Positions 26,201 to 35,742 of a stretch of DNA of 64,000 nucleotides are shown in pieces. The notes under the pieces were generated by a model. That model did not search any database, was not told the DNA's origin, and worked only from the letters and a program-made list of their open reading frames with translations. Made by a program: the position numbers and the translations under genes. Within the stretch, counting starts at the first letter, position 1; each line of letters opens with the position of its first letter. The stretch covers positions 16,112-80,111 of the forward strand of contig CAMDNZ010000010.1 in assembly GCA_945903445.1 (NCBI GenBank), written 5' to 3'. The stretch comes from Bordetella parapertussis. GTDB lineage: Bacteria > Pseudomonadota > Gammaproteobacteria > Burkholderiales > Burkholderiaceae_B.

Positions 26201-26557
26201 ATGACCGACATTACCCGCATCGAATCCAATGCCCGCATGAGCCGTGTGGTCGTGACCGACGGTATCGTGTATGTGGGCGGATTGACCGCTGGCGATGCCT
26301 CGCAAGACATCAAGGGCCAGACGGCTCAGGTGCTGGAAAAAATCGAACACTATCTGGGTCTGGGCGGCAGCGACAAGTCGCGCATGATCTCGGCGCAGAT
26401 CTGGCTGAAAGACATTGAACGCGACTTCGCTGGCATGAACGAAGTGTGGGACAAGTGGCTGGATGCCGGCACGCAGCCCGTGCGCGCCACCGGCGAATCG
26501 AAGCTGGCTCGCAACGATCTGCTGGTCGAGATCATCGTCACGGCCAAGGCCAACTAA
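26201..26557 (+). CDS. RidA-family enamine/imine deaminase
   Basis: A 118-residue RidA/YjgF/UK114 protein. Features are VVVTDGIVYVGGLTA, the trimer-interface segment DIKGQTAQVLEKIEHYL, and the C-terminal PVRATGESKLARNDLLVEIIVTA, where the Arg of PVRAT corresponds to the substrate-carboxylate-binding Arg of active RidA. It hydrolyses reactive imines to ketones. Placement directly after an imine-producing oxidase suggests a dedicated step. ATG 26201 has AGGAGC upstream. Confidence 0.9.
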   Translation: MTDITRIESNARMSRVVVTDGIVYVGGLTAGDASQDIKGQTAQVLEKIEHYLGLGGSDKSRMISAQIWLKDIERDFAGMNEVWDKWLDAGTQPVRATGESKLARNDLLVEIIVTAKAN

Positions 26558-26578
26558 GCTGGCCTTTCTGGGGCTGAC

Positions 26579-27496
26579 ATGAATCCGAAGGAAATCGAGG
26601 CTTTTCGGGCAGTGATGCTGTCCGGCTCGATGACGGTGGCCGCGAGGGATATTCACACCACGCAGCCCAATGTCAGCCGCTTGATCGCGCATCTCGAATA
26701 TCAACTCGATATGAAGTTGTTCGAGCGTGCGGGCAACAAGCTTACGCCCACTGACGAGGCGATCGCCTTCTTCAGCGAGGTAGAGCGGTATTACCTGGGC
26801 TTGAAGACGCTCAAGGATACCGCTCGCAATATCAAACAGTTCGGTGCCGGACGCTTACGCGTGGCGACGGCCCCCGCCTTGAGCGGAAGTTTTCTGGCGC
26901 GCGCTGTGGCCCGTTTTTCCGAGCAACGCCCGGGCGTGACTTTGTCGGTTCGCACGAATTATTCCGAGGCCATCGAGAATCTGGTCGCATCGCAGCTGGC
27001 CGATCTGGCGCTGGCGGTGTTCGTGGGCAATACCGTCCAAAGCGCGGTGAATGCAGAGCAATTGGTTTCTGTTCGGGGCGTATGCATTTTGCCGCCCGGT
27101 CATCGCTTGGCCGATGCCAAAACGATCAAAGCCGCCGATCTGGCCGACGAGCATTTCGTGTCCTTGTCCCATCATGACGGATTGCGCGAACGCATCGATG
27201 AGGCGTTTCAGTCCAAGCGAGTTGTGCGACGCATGACGCTGGAGACCGAGTTCATGGCGACGATCTGCCAGATGGTGTTGGAAGGCTTGGGCGTGAGCGT
27301 GGTAAGCCCGATCATGGCGCGCGATTACGAGTCGTGCGGGTTGATCGTCAAGCCGTTCTCGCCTGCGGTGTCGTTTCCGATCTCGCTGCTCAGTTCGAAG
27401 CACCGGCCTACCGGCATTCTCGCAAAGGCCTTCACCGACGCGGTCATGGACGTGTTGGCGGAGGATGGATACGTCCTGGCCAAAACGCGAAGCTAG
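26579..27496 (+). CDS. LysR-family regulator of the importer/oxidase operon
   Basis: A 305-residue LTTR. The HTH segment is EAFRAVMLSGSMTVAARDIHTTQPNVSRLIAHLE, with wing residues MKLFERAGNKLTPTDEA, which resembles NocR/OccR-type opine regulators. It is codirectional and only 21 nt after ridA, so it is probably co-transcribed and autoregulated. The upstream ATAC-N7-GTAT site at 19314 is a candidate target. NocR/OccR kinship is by recollection of the family and needs an alignment. Confidence 0.85.
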   Translation: MNPKEIEAFRAVMLSGSMTVAARDIHTTQPNVSRLIAHLEYQLDMKLFERAGNKLTPTDEAIAFFSEVERYYLGLKTLKDTARNIKQFGAGRLRVATAPALSGSFLARAVARFSEQRPGVTLSVRTNYSEAIENLVASQLADLALAVFVGNTVQSAVNAEQLVSVRGVCILPPGHRLADAKTIKAADLADEHFVSLSHHDGLRERIDEAFQSKRVVRRMTLETEFMATICQMVLEGLGVSVVSPIMARDYESCGLIVKPFSPAVSFPISLLSSKHRPTGILAKAFTDAVMDVLAEDGYVLAKTRS

Positions 27497-27650
27497 GCTC
27501 GATCCAGGTGGTCAGCGTTCGAGGGTCGTTGCCGTACACGCGCCGAGCGACCTCTGTCGGGTGAGCGACGTTCAAAGCGAATTCCGCCACGACTGCCATC
27601 ATGTCGATAGGGTTGGAATGTCTGTGGTTCGGCAAATCACGAGCCAGGCG

Positions 27651-28544
27651 TCACGATGTGGCAGGCATCGTTAGGTAATCGACGAGCAGGCGGGCAAAGG
27701 GCGACAGCGCGCCATTGCCCGGATAGGCCAACAGCAATTGCCTGTGTGCCCAGGAATCGGCCATGGGAATCCTATGCAGGCGGTCGATCGAGGCGCAACG
27801 GCGTGCCGCAGTCTGGGGCACGATGCCCACACCTATTCCCGCACCGGCCATTTTGCACACGGCGTCCAAAGTACCCAAGCGGACGCGGTAGCGTAGTCGA
27901 GCGCCCAGACGTCGCGCCTGAACGTCGATCAGCCTCTGCAGGGCGCTGCGGTCGTTCAAGCCTACAAAATCCATGTCCAGCAGATCGGTCAGCGCGAGGT
28001 GGCGCGAGGCGGCCAGACGATGGCCGCGCTGGACGACCGCGACCAGCGGGTCAGAGCGGATGTGTTGGGTATGCAGACCGGCCAGATCCTCGGCATTGGA
28101 GAGCAACCCGATATCGCAGGTGCCCATGCGTAGCGCATCGGCGATCGCGTGGCTCGAGTGTTCCTCGATCTCGATGGCGACGCGCGGGTACTTGTGCAAA
28201 AACGCCGGTAAGACGGCCGGTAGATGCTCCTGTGCGCCAGCCGTGTTGCACATGATGCGGACATGGCCAGCCAAGCCGCGCCCGAAGTCGTCCAGATCGC
28301 CGTGCAGGCGATCCATTTGCGCGAGCACCACCCGAGCATGGCGCAGCAAAGTGTGACCCGCATCGGTGAGCGTACAGGCGCGGCGTCCGCGGTTCAGCAA
28401 TGGGACATTCAGCGCCGACTCCATGCCGCGGATGCGTTCGCTGGCCGAGGCCACCGTCATGTGGGCACGTGTCGCGCCGGCGGTAATCGTGCCGCTGTCG
28501 GCCACATACACGAACAGTCGCAGGTCGGTCAGATCGAATCGCAT
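27651..28544 (-). CDS. LysR-family transcriptional regulator
   Basis: A 297-residue LTTR. The HTH reads LRLFVYVADSGTITAGATRAHMTVASASERIRGME, followed by VPLLNRGRRACTLTDAG. The effector domain follows (HVRIMCNTAGAQEHLPAVLPAFL). ATG 28542-28544 is chosen; the frame extends 13 codons upstream. It is divergent from the TSUP permease at 28677 (132 nt gap), which is its probable target. Confidence 0.9.
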   Translation of the reverse strand: MRFDLTDLRLFVYVADSGTITAGATRAHMTVASASERIRGMESALNVPLLNRGRRACTLTDAGHTLLRHARVVLAQMDRLHGDLDDFGRGLAGHVRIMCNTAGAQEHLPAVLPAFLHKYPRVAIEIEEHSSHAIADALRMGTCDIGLLSNAEDLAGLHTQHIRSDPLVAVVQRGHRLAASRHLALTDLLDMDFVGLNDRSALQRLIDVQARRLGARLRYRVRLGTLDAVCKMAGAGIGVGIVPQTAARRCASIDRLHRIPMADSWAHRQLLLAYPGNGALSPFARLLVDYLTMPATS

Positions 28545-28676
28545 GACGGGAAATCTAGCATGTTCAGCCTCAGGCTGTTCCATAGGCCAAGTAAAGCAAA
28601 TCCTGCTGGCCGGAAAGATCGGGTCGGCCGCAGAATCGAGGTTTCGATGCGTGCGCTGCGGTGGTAGGAGAATGGG

Positions 28677-29429
28677 ATGGACGGAGTCGATGCGACGGGG
28701 TGGGCAACGGCGTTCGCCTTAGGTGTGTTTCTGCTGGCGGGCGTGGTCAAGGGCGTGGTGGGTCTGGGTTTGCCTACCGTGGCCATGGCGCTGCTGGCCT
28801 TGGTGATGGAGCCGACGCAGGCGGCGGCATTGTTGATCGTGCCCTCGTTGGCGACCAATTTCTGGCAGATGCGGACGCTTGCCGAACTAAAGAAATTGTG
28901 GCGACCTTTGGCGGGTATGCAGGTGGGCGTCGTGATGGGAACGCTGGGCGGTGCCTGGTACCTGGGTGCGCCATCGGGACAGGTTGCCGGGTTTGCCTTG
29001 GGTGCTGCGCTAGTGGCATATGCCGTATGGGGATTGTGGGGCAGGCCGCGCACGGTGCCCGAATCGATGCGGGTCTACTGCGGTCCGGTAGTGGGCATAT
29101 TGACGGGCGTGGTGACGGCGGCGACAGGGGTGTTCGTGATGCCGGCCGTGCCCTACCTACAGTCGATCGGGCTGTCGCGCGATGGTTTGATTCGAGCGAT
29201 GGGCGTGTCGTTCACGGTATCCACGCTGGCGCTGGCCGTGGGCTTGAGTGTCAATGGCGGCTACGACGAAAGTATTGCAGGGTGGTCGTTGGCGATGCTG
29301 CTGCCGGCCCTGATCGGTATGGCCGTGGGACAGCGCTTGCGGCGTGCGATGTCGCCCGTCGTCTTTCGGCGAGTGTTCATGGTCAGTACACTGGCGCTGG
29401 GGGCGTACCTCATGCTGCGAACGCTTTGA
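28677..29429 (+). CDS. TSUP (TauE/SafE) family permease
   Basis: A 250-residue membrane protein with seven to eight helices. LAGVVKGVVGLGLPTVAMALL and GIVTG-like VVGILTGVVTAATGVFVMPAVPYL are the two internally repeated glycine-rich segments of the TauE/SafE family, which export or import sulfite, sulfoacetate or other organic anions. It is divergent from a LysR gene and converges on the FAD oxidoreductase at 29481. The substrate is unknown. Confidence 0.88.
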   Translation: MDGVDATGWATAFALGVFLLAGVVKGVVGLGLPTVAMALLALVMEPTQAAALLIVPSLATNFWQMRTLAELKKLWRPLAGMQVGVVMGTLGGAWYLGAPSGQVAGFALGAALVAYAVWGLWGRPRTVPESMRVYCGPVVGILTGVVTAATGVFVMPAVPYLQSIGLSRDGLIRAMGVSFTVSTLALAVGLSVNGGYDESIAGWSLAMLLPALIGMAVGQRLRRAMSPVVFRRVFMVSTLALGAYLMLRTL

Positions 29430-29480
29430 TCTCAGCCGAGGCTTGCCGTATTTTCGGCCTAAGCAGCCGCTATTCGGGCG

Positions 29481-30623
29481 CTATGCTGCTTTAGCTTGCG
29501 TGCTAGCGAGCGCCTGAAAACGAGCGGGCGACAATCCGCTGATATCCACTTTGCTCGTGCCATCCAAAATCAGTTCGGAGACCGCGCAACCTGCTGCGGG
29601 CCCGAGTTGAAAACCGCTGGCCGAGAATCCGCAGGAATAGACCAGCTTCGGGATGTTGGGGCTAAAACCGATGATGGACGTCTTGTCGGGCGAGAAGCCG
29701 TCGATGCCGGACCACGCCCGATTCATCGACACGTTGGCCAAGAACGGGAACAAGTCGGTAACGATCCGAGCGCTGTTGGCCAGACGCGAAAAATCCAGCT
29801 CGGCATGAGCGGCCTCGAAATCTACGTCGCAATGCAGCTCGCCGCCAATGACGACCGTACCATTGTCGTATTGTTTGAACGACAGGCCGCGCGAGGCCGC
29901 GCCAACCACGGGATCGACGAAATGTGGCAGGCGCTGGGTGACCATCAGCATCAGACCGCCCGGCTCGACGGGCAGTTGTTCGCCGAGCGTTTCGGCCAGT
30001 CTGCCGGTCCAGGCGCCGGCAGCCATGACGACATACTCTGCCGATATTGAGCCGGTGGCGCTGTCCAACTGCCAGTTCGCGCCGCGTTGGTCGATGCGGT
30101 TCACTCGGCTGTTCTCGCGGATCTCGGCACCGGCGGTTTGCGCTGCACGGCGATAGGCCGTGACCGATTTGAAGGGGAGCGCGAAACCATCGCGCTCGAC
30201 CCAGATTGCGCCCGTGACGTGCTCGGATACAGCAGGCAACAAGCGTCGCGTCGTCTCGGCGTCGATCATCACTTCGTGGGTGTAGCCGTGCCGGTGTAGC
30301 GTGTCTACACGCTCTTGCAGGATGGCGATGTCGGCGATGCTCTCTGCGACTTTGATCTGACCACCGGTATAAAAGCCGGGGTCTTCGCCTAGTTCATTTG
30401 CCAGGTCGTGCCAGAGCGTACAGGACGCCAGGGACAGTGGGATTTCGGCGATCTTGCGACCCAGCGTGCGAACGCCTCCGGCGTTCACGCCCGAGGCATG
30501 GCGACCACAGTATTCGGCTTCCAGCACGACCACCCGCGCCCCGCGGCGCGCCAGATGGTAGGCCGTGGAACAGCCGTGAATACCCCCGCCGATGACGGCA
30601 ACGTCGTATGCGGTATTGGCCAT
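29481..30623 (-). CDS. FAD-dependent oxidoreductase, DadA/SoxB-like
   Basis: A 380-residue DAO-family enzyme. YDVAVIGGGIHGCSTAYHLARRG is the FAD motif, followed by NAGGVRTLGRK. The C-terminal WSGIDGFSPDKTSIIGFSP and YSCGFSASGFQLGPAAG match sarcosine- or D-amino-acid-oxidising members. The start is ATG 30621-30623; the frame runs to 30743 with no homology. It stands alone, so the substrate is uncertain; a cytoplasmic or membrane-associated amino acid dehydrogenase is most likely. Confidence 0.85.
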   Translation of the reverse strand: MANTAYDVAVIGGGIHGCSTAYHLARRGARVVVLEAEYCGRHASGVNAGGVRTLGRKIAEIPLSLASCTLWHDLANELGEDPGFYTGGQIKVAESIADIAILQERVDTLHRHGYTHEVMIDAETTRRLLPAVSEHVTGAIWVERDGFALPFKSVTAYRRAAQTAGAEIRENSRVNRIDQRGANWQLDSATGSISAEYVVMAAGAWTGRLAETLGEQLPVEPGGLMLMVTQRLPHFVDPVVGAASRGLSFKQYDNGTVVIGGELHCDVDFEAAHAELDFSRLANSARIVTDLFPFLANVSMNRAWSGIDGFSPDKTSIIGFSPNIPKLVYSCGFSASGFQLGPAAGCAVSELILDGTSKVDISGLSPARFQALASTQAKAA

Positions 30624-30815
30624 GATGCGCGATCCCCTTGTGTTGAGAATCAATGTACCGGGATGCCGTAGCGGGGGCCAATACGGATATCGAGGGGGGA
30701 TATGCGGGAAACGTATGAAGTGGCTGCGAATGTCGGTGCACATGCATCGAGCAGCTGTCTAAACCATCCCTGAGAATCAGGACGCGCCTTGAACGATGCG
30801 AACGACGGACTCCCG

Positions 30816-32099
30816 CTACACCCCCATGGCAAGCACCACCCCATGCAGCACCAAACCGATGATTCCGCCGACCAAGGTGCCGTTGTAGCGGATGTACTGC
30901 AAGTCCTTGCCGATGCTCAGTTCCAGCTCATCGACCAACTGACGTTCGTCCCAGGCGCGTACCGTCTGCGAAATGTGCTGTGTGACACCTTGGCGTAGCC
31001 GATCCGTCAATCTTGCGGCACCGTCCAGCAGATGGGTGTTCAGCGCATCGCGCAAGGCAGGATCCGACTGAAGGGCGTTGCCGAAGGTGTTCAGTCCACT
31101 GGCGAGATGGCCTGCAATGGCCGATTGCGGGTCTTCCAGATCCTTGCGTAAGGCGTCGCGCACGTCGTCCCACAGCGCTTGAACGTAACGCTGCAATTCA
31201 GGATGATCGATCAGCTTGCCTTTGATGTCGTCCACCCGGGCGATCAGTGCGGGATCGCTACGCAGCCGATCGACATAGCGCTCGAGCCAACCCGCGTAGT
31301 CGGCCCGCAGCGGATGGGCAGGATCGGCCAGCACAGCTTGCAGCTCATCGACCAGGGCTCGTGCCAAACGGTCTGCAAGACTGTCCGATATATCGTCGAT
31401 GGGTTTGATCAGATTCACCGTGCCGACGATACGTGGCCATTCCTGGCGGGCAAACTTCACCATCACGGCCGACGCCCGCCGCCTGATCGATTCGTCGTCC
31501 AGATAGGCGCCCAGGCGCTCGAGCGCCTCGTCCAGCAGCGCTTGATGACGACCGTCTCGCGTCAGCACACCCAATACGTCGCCCGCCGTCGCGCTGGCAT
31601 CCCATTGGCGCAGCCGCAACACCACGAAGGACTGAATCGCACCGCGTATGGCGCGGTCGTCCAAGGCGTTCAGACCTTGCGCGGCCCAGACTCGCACCAT
31701 GTCTGCAGCCATGCGGGCCTGCTCCGGCTGCTGCAACCACTGACCCAGACGCTTCGCGGGATCGAACACTTTCAGCTTGGCCAACAGGATATCGGGCGTA
31801 AGGAAATGATCTCTGACGAACGCAGCCAGATTGTCGGCGATGCGCGCCTTGTTGCCTGGGATGATGGCCGTGTGTGGCACGGGTATTCCCATGGGATGAC
31901 GGAACAAGGCCACCACGGCAAACCAGTCGGCCAAAGCGCCTACCGTGGCAGCCTCGCAGAAGGCGCGCACCCATGCCCATACACCCTGATTGCCCATGGC
32001 GTGCGCGACTACGAAGCCGGACGTCGTCAACCCCAGCAGCACGAAGGCGCAGGTCTTCATACGCCGCAGCTCGCGGCGTCGGAAATCGTCAGCGGCCAC
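30816..32099 (-). CDS. DUF445 membrane-anchored protein (YjiN-like)
   Basis: A 427-residue DUF445 protein. It has an N-terminal basic stretch (RRRELRRMK), a membrane helix (CAFVLLGLTTSGFVVAHAMG), the family signature VGALADWFAVVALFRHPMGIPVPHTAIIP, a long alpha-helical middle, and a C-terminal helix (YNGTLVGGIIGLVLHGVVLAMG). Function is unknown for the family. GTG 32097-32099 is chosen to give the usual basic N-terminus; ATG 32060 or TTG 32117 are alternatives. Confidence 0.85.
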   Translation of the reverse strand: MAADDFRRRELRRMKTCAFVLLGLTTSGFVVAHAMGNQGVWAWVRAFCEAATVGALADWFAVVALFRHPMGIPVPHTAIIPGNKARIADNLAAFVRDHFLTPDILLAKLKVFDPAKRLGQWLQQPEQARMAADMVRVWAAQGLNALDDRAIRGAIQSFVVLRLRQWDASATAGDVLGVLTRDGRHQALLDEALERLGAYLDDESIRRRASAVMVKFARQEWPRIVGTVNLIKPIDDISDSLADRLARALVDELQAVLADPAHPLRADYAGWLERYVDRLRSDPALIARVDDIKGKLIDHPELQRYVQALWDDVRDALRKDLEDPQSAIAGHLASGLNTFGNALQSDPALRDALNTHLLDGAARLTDRLRQGVTQHISQTVRAWDERQLVDELELSIGKDLQYIRYNGTLVGGIIGLVLHGVVLAMGV

Positions 32100-32368
32100 T
32101 AGGCACCCCGGTTTCAAAATTGAGCCCTACATTGCCACGAACGCCTCGCGGATGACCAGCGACGAGAGGCAAGGTCACAGTTCCTCACACATCGAGACGT
32201 AATTCGAACAATCATGAAAATGACGCGATTCATGCAGCATTCACCGTCTATGTCTGCGAATGCCTTGCCATCAAGTGCCATTTGTAAGCCTGGGCAGGCT
32301 GGCACCTCAGGTGGTTGTCAGTGACATGGGAGATGCTCGTCTTTCGTGCCTACTACCTGAAGCCAAAA

Positions 32369-32395
32369 GTGAAGGTTAGTAGAGGAAACCTTCAC
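32369..32395. promoter_or_regulatory. Perfect inverted repeat upstream of the PQQ dehydrogenase
   Basis: GTGAAGGTT (32369-32377) and AACCTTCAC (32387-32395) are exact complements around a 9-nt spacer, ending 26 nt before the ATG at 32422. It could be a 5'-UTR hairpin controlling translation or a dimeric operator. The rest of the 322-nt gap from 32100 shows no gene. Confidence 0.5.
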
Positions 32396-32421
32396 GCGTG
32401 GTTCTACCCTGAGGTGCACGA

Positions 32422-34926
32422 ATGTCCACTGTCCCTTCATCTCCTACGCCGCAGCGCTCTGTATTGCGCGGCATCGTTGGAGTCGTCGCGGTCGTCGCCG
32501 GCCTGACTTATCTTGGCGCGGGCGGCTGGCTCGGCTTTTTGGGCGGGTCTTGGTATTACGCAATTGCCGGCCTGGCCCTCATTGCATCGGGCAGCTTGTT
32601 GCTGTCGGGTAATCGGGCGGCTTTGGGCATTTATGCGGCGTTGTGCGCCGGCACGGTGCTTTGGACGGCGTGGGAATCGGGTCTGAATTACTGGGGTTGG
32701 GTGCCGCGTTTGGGCTTCATCGTGGTCTTGGGGGTTTTTGTCGCCTTGACGGCACCGACGCTTGCACCGGGTCCGTCGCGCGGCGTGGCGCGCGGCGTCG
32801 CCGGTCTATTTGTGGTAGTGCTGTTGGCCGCGGTCGGTCTGGCGTTCGTGCCCTACGGCTTCGAACGTCCAGGCACTCTGCCGCAAGCACGTATCGATTC
32901 CTTGGCGACCGACGTGGGTAATGCGCAGGTGGCCGATGCGCCGCCTGCTGGCGATTGGGCCGCATATGGCGGCAGCAATACAGGTACGCGTTATTCGTCG
33001 CTCACGCAGATCAACCGCGATAACGTCAAACAACTGACTCGTGCCTGGGAATACCGCACGGGCGACCTGCTTGAATATCGCTGGGGCGCTGAAACTACGC
33101 CGCTCAAAGTAGGCCATTCGCTGTACTTGTGCACCTCGCGCAACGTGGTGATTTCGGTTGACGCCGCAACGGGCAAAGAGCGCTGGCGCTACGACCCCAA
33201 GGTGCCCGACGAAGCGATTCCCTACACGGCTGCTTGCCGTGGCGTGAGTTACTACGAAGTGCCGAAGGCGCAACAACAAGCTGTCGCCGCACCGGCGGGA
33301 GATGCCGCTGCTGGCACCACGCCGGCGACGCCCGCAGCACCCGTAGCCAATGTCGCTCAAGCAGGTCAATGCGCAGCACGTATTTTCGCGCCGACCCTGG
33401 ACGGCCGCATTCTGGCCCTGGACGCCGCTACCGGCGAACTGTGCAAAGGCTTTGGCAATAACGGTCAGGTCGACATCAAAGAAGGCATGGGTGTCACCCC
33501 GGCGGGCTACGTGTCCATCAACTCGGCACCGACGATCGTGCGCGATGTCGTGGTGACGGGTCATCAGGTGCTGGACGGTCAGCGTCGCGATGCGCCATCG
33601 GGCGTTATCAAGGGCTTCGATGCCATGACCGGCGCGTTGCGCTGGGCGTGGGATTCGGGTCGTCCCGAGCGCAGTGGTCCGCTGGCCGCCGATGAAACCT
33701 ATACGCGCGGTTCGCCCAATATGTGGACCACCGCGATCGGCGACAGCAAGCTGGGCCTGGTCTATCTGCCTATGGGTAACGCCGCCGCCGACTATTGGAG
33801 CGGATCGCGCACGCCCGCAGAGGACAAGTACGGCACCTCGCTGGTGGCGCTGGACGTGACCACGGGCTTGCCCAAGTGGCACTTCCAGGTCGCACGCAAG
33901 GACGTGTGGGATTACGACTTGGGTTCGCAGCCGACGCTGATCGATTTCCCGGCGGCAGACGGCAAGAAGGTGCCGGCCATTCTGTTGCCGACCAAGCAGG
34001 GCGACATCTACGTGTTCAATCGCGAAACCGGCGAATCCTTGTTCGGTATCGATAACCGGCCTGTTCCGCAAGGCGGTGCCGAGCCCGAGCAACGCTCGAG
34101 AACTCAGCCGTTCTCGCGTTATCACACGCTGCAAAAGCCCGATCTGACCGAGCGCTCGATGTGGGGTATTTCAGCGTTCGATCAGATGTTCTGCCGCATT
34201 CAGTATCGCCAGGCCAGCTATCAAGGCATCTACACCCCGCCTGAAGCGGATCGCCCCAACATCCAGTACACCGGCTATAACGGTGGTTCGGATTGGGGCA
34301 GCGTGGCTGTCGATCCGGTGCGTGGCGTGATCGTGGCGAACTACAACGACATGCCCAACTACAACCGACTGGTGCCGCGCGAAGAAGCCAACCGCAAAGG
34401 CTGGAAGCCGCGTGAAGAGTTGGACGAATTGAAGGGCGGTGCCGAAGGTGCGGGCGATCCGCAAGCCGGTACGCCGTTCGCCATCGACGTGAACGCGGGT
34501 TGGCGAGTGCCGTTCACCGGAATGCTGTGCAAAGAGCCGCCTTACGGCGGCATCCGCGCCATCGATCTGGTGACGGGCAAGACCGTGTGGGATCGCCCCC
34601 TGGGCACCGCTCGCAAGAACGGTCCCTTTGGCATCCCGTCGGGCCTGCCGATCGAAATCGGTACGCCGAACAACGGTGGCTCGGTGGTGACTGCTGGCGG
34701 TTTGGTGTTCATTGCCGCCGCGACCGACGATCTGATCCGCGCGATCGATCTGGAAACGGGCGAGACCGTGTGGCAGGACGTGCTGCCGGCAGGCGGCCAA
34801 GCCAACCCGCTGGTGTATGAGGCAAACGGTCAGCAGTATTTGCTGATCGTGGCAGCAGGCCACCACTTCATGGAAACCCCGACGGGTGACTATGTGATCG
34901 CCTACGCGTTGCCGAAAAAGCAGTAA
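32422..34926 (+). CDS. gcd: Membrane-bound PQQ-dependent dehydrogenase, glucose/quinate family
   Basis: An 834-residue quinoprotein. Five N-terminal membrane helices (residues about 14-145) anchor it and hold the ubiquinone site. The rest is a periplasmic eight-bladed propeller beginning DWAAYGGSNTGTRYSSLTQIN. Putative PQQ/catalytic residues are visible: ETTPLKVGHSLYLCT, VWDYDLGSQPTLIDF (Asp) and ILLPTKQGDIYVFNRETG (Lys). It oxidises glucose, quinate or shikimate to the lactone/keto product. An Ala/Pro-rich insertion (KAQQQAVAAPAGDAAAGTTP and following, about 280-312) is unusual. pqq biosynthesis genes are not in the window. gcd versus quiA cannot be settled by eye. Confidence 0.87.
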   Translation: MSTVPSSPTPQRSVLRGIVGVVAVVAGLTYLGAGGWLGFLGGSWYYAIAGLALIASGSLLLSGNRAALGIYAALCAGTVLWTAWESGLNYWGWVPRLGFIVVLGVFVALTAPTLAPGPSRGVARGVAGLFVVVLLAAVGLAFVPYGFERPGTLPQARIDSLATDVGNAQVADAPPAGDWAAYGGSNTGTRYSSLTQINRDNVKQLTRAWEYRTGDLLEYRWGAETTPLKVGHSLYLCTSRNVVISVDAATGKERWRYDPKVPDEAIPYTAACRGVSYYEVPKAQQQAVAAPAGDAAAGTTPATPAAPVANVAQAGQCAARIFAPTLDGRILALDAATGELCKGFGNNGQVDIKEGMGVTPAGYVSINSAPTIVRDVVVTGHQVLDGQRRDAPSGVIKGFDAMTGALRWAWDSGRPERSGPLAADETYTRGSPNMWTTAIGDSKLGLVYLPMGNAAADYWSGSRTPAEDKYGTSLVALDVTTGLPKWHFQVARKDVWDYDLGSQPTLIDFPAADGKKVPAILLPTKQGDIYVFNRETGESLFGIDNRPVPQGGAEPEQRSRTQPFSRYHTLQKPDLTERSMWGISAFDQMFCRIQYRQASYQGIYTPPEADRPNIQYTGYNGGSDWGSVAVDPVRGVIVANYNDMPNYNRLVPREEANRKGWKPREELDELKGGAEGAGDPQAGTPFAIDVNAGWRVPFTGMLCKEPPYGGIRAIDLVTGKTVWDRPLGTARKNGPFGIPSGLPIEIGTPNNGGSVVTAGGLVFIAAATDDLIRAIDLETGETVWQDVLPAGGQANPLVYEANGQQYLLIVAAGHHFMETPTGDYVIAYALPKKQ

Positions 34927-34967
34927 GCGTTCGACGCTAAGCATGGCTGGCGCTCGCATGTGAAAAG

Positions 34968-35000
34968 CCGGGGTGCGCCGACGAGTGCCCCGGTTTTTTT
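34968..35000 (+). terminator. Rho-independent terminator after the PQQ dehydrogenase
   Basis: CCGGGG (34968-34973) pairs with CCCCGG (34988-34993), followed by TTTTTTT (34994-35000). It lies 42 nt beyond the stop codon. Confidence 0.85.
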
Positions 35001-35076
35001 ACGCCGTCGATGGCGATAGGATTTTCGCGCGATATGCGGCAAGGCTAAGATCTTGTCGCTACCGTCTTTGCCGTGA

Positions 35077-35724
35077 TTACAGAGCTGCCAGCTGCATTAA
35101 CCGCTCCAGGTACTGGCGTTCTTCACGCAGCATGGCGAGCACTTCGCCCTCCACCCGTTCGAGCGGATAGTCGTTCATGTCTACCGACATCCCCAGCGCC
35201 AGCAAGCGGGTCTCGCTGATATTCAGCGAGATGGCAATGGTGAAGTGGCGTTGCGCGGGGTAGTGGGCCAGCCGCCATTCGTCGCGCGGCGCATCCAGCG
35301 CCTGATAAAGCGCGGCGGTGTGAGGCAAGGCACTGCCGACCCGCAGATTGACGATCAACAGCTTGCGCCGTTCGGCCTCACTGGTCGCACGGGCCAGCAA
35401 GGTGACGGCATCTTTGTTTTTCTCGCCAATGTTGACGGTGCCCGAGCACGCATCGGCCAAGCGTTGCAGGGCCTCCTGCACGGCGGCCGTCACCCCCATG
35501 CTTTCGAGCGTGGTGAAGCCCAGCTCCAGCATCTGCGGCCCCAGGGACCACAGCGATCCCTCGCGCCGCACATAGCCCTCGCGCTCCAACGTATTCAAGA
35601 ACCGCAGCACCGTGGAGTGCGGCAACTCGACGTTCTTGGATAGCTCGGCTAGCGTCTGCCGTGGCCGTTGTCCAAATGCGCGTAATACGGATAGACACCT
35701 CTGAACCGACCTGTTATCGTTCAT
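35077..35724 (-). CDS. IclR-family transcriptional regulator
   Basis: A 215-residue IclR protein. The N-terminal winged HTH is QRCLSVLRAFGQRPRQTLAELSKNVELPHSTVLRFLNTLEREGYV; the C-terminal GAF-like effector domain is shorter than usual (the family is about 250-270 residues). ATG 35722-35724 is used; the frame runs to 35832 through the operator and is unlikely to be translated. It is divergent from hyuA, with a perfect palindrome (35743-35767) between them, so it is the likely regulator of the hydantoinase genes. Confidence 0.9.
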   Translation of the reverse strand: MNDNRSVQRCLSVLRAFGQRPRQTLAELSKNVELPHSTVLRFLNTLEREGYVRREGSLWSLGPQMLELGFTTLESMGVTAAVQEALQRLADACSGTVNIGEKNKDAVTLLARATSEAERRKLLIVNLRVGSALPHTAALYQALDAPRDEWRLAHYPAQRHFTIAISLNISETRLLALGMSVDMNDYPLERVEGEVLAMLREERQYLERLMQLAAL

Positions 35725-35742
35725 TTTAATCACCTGATGAAC

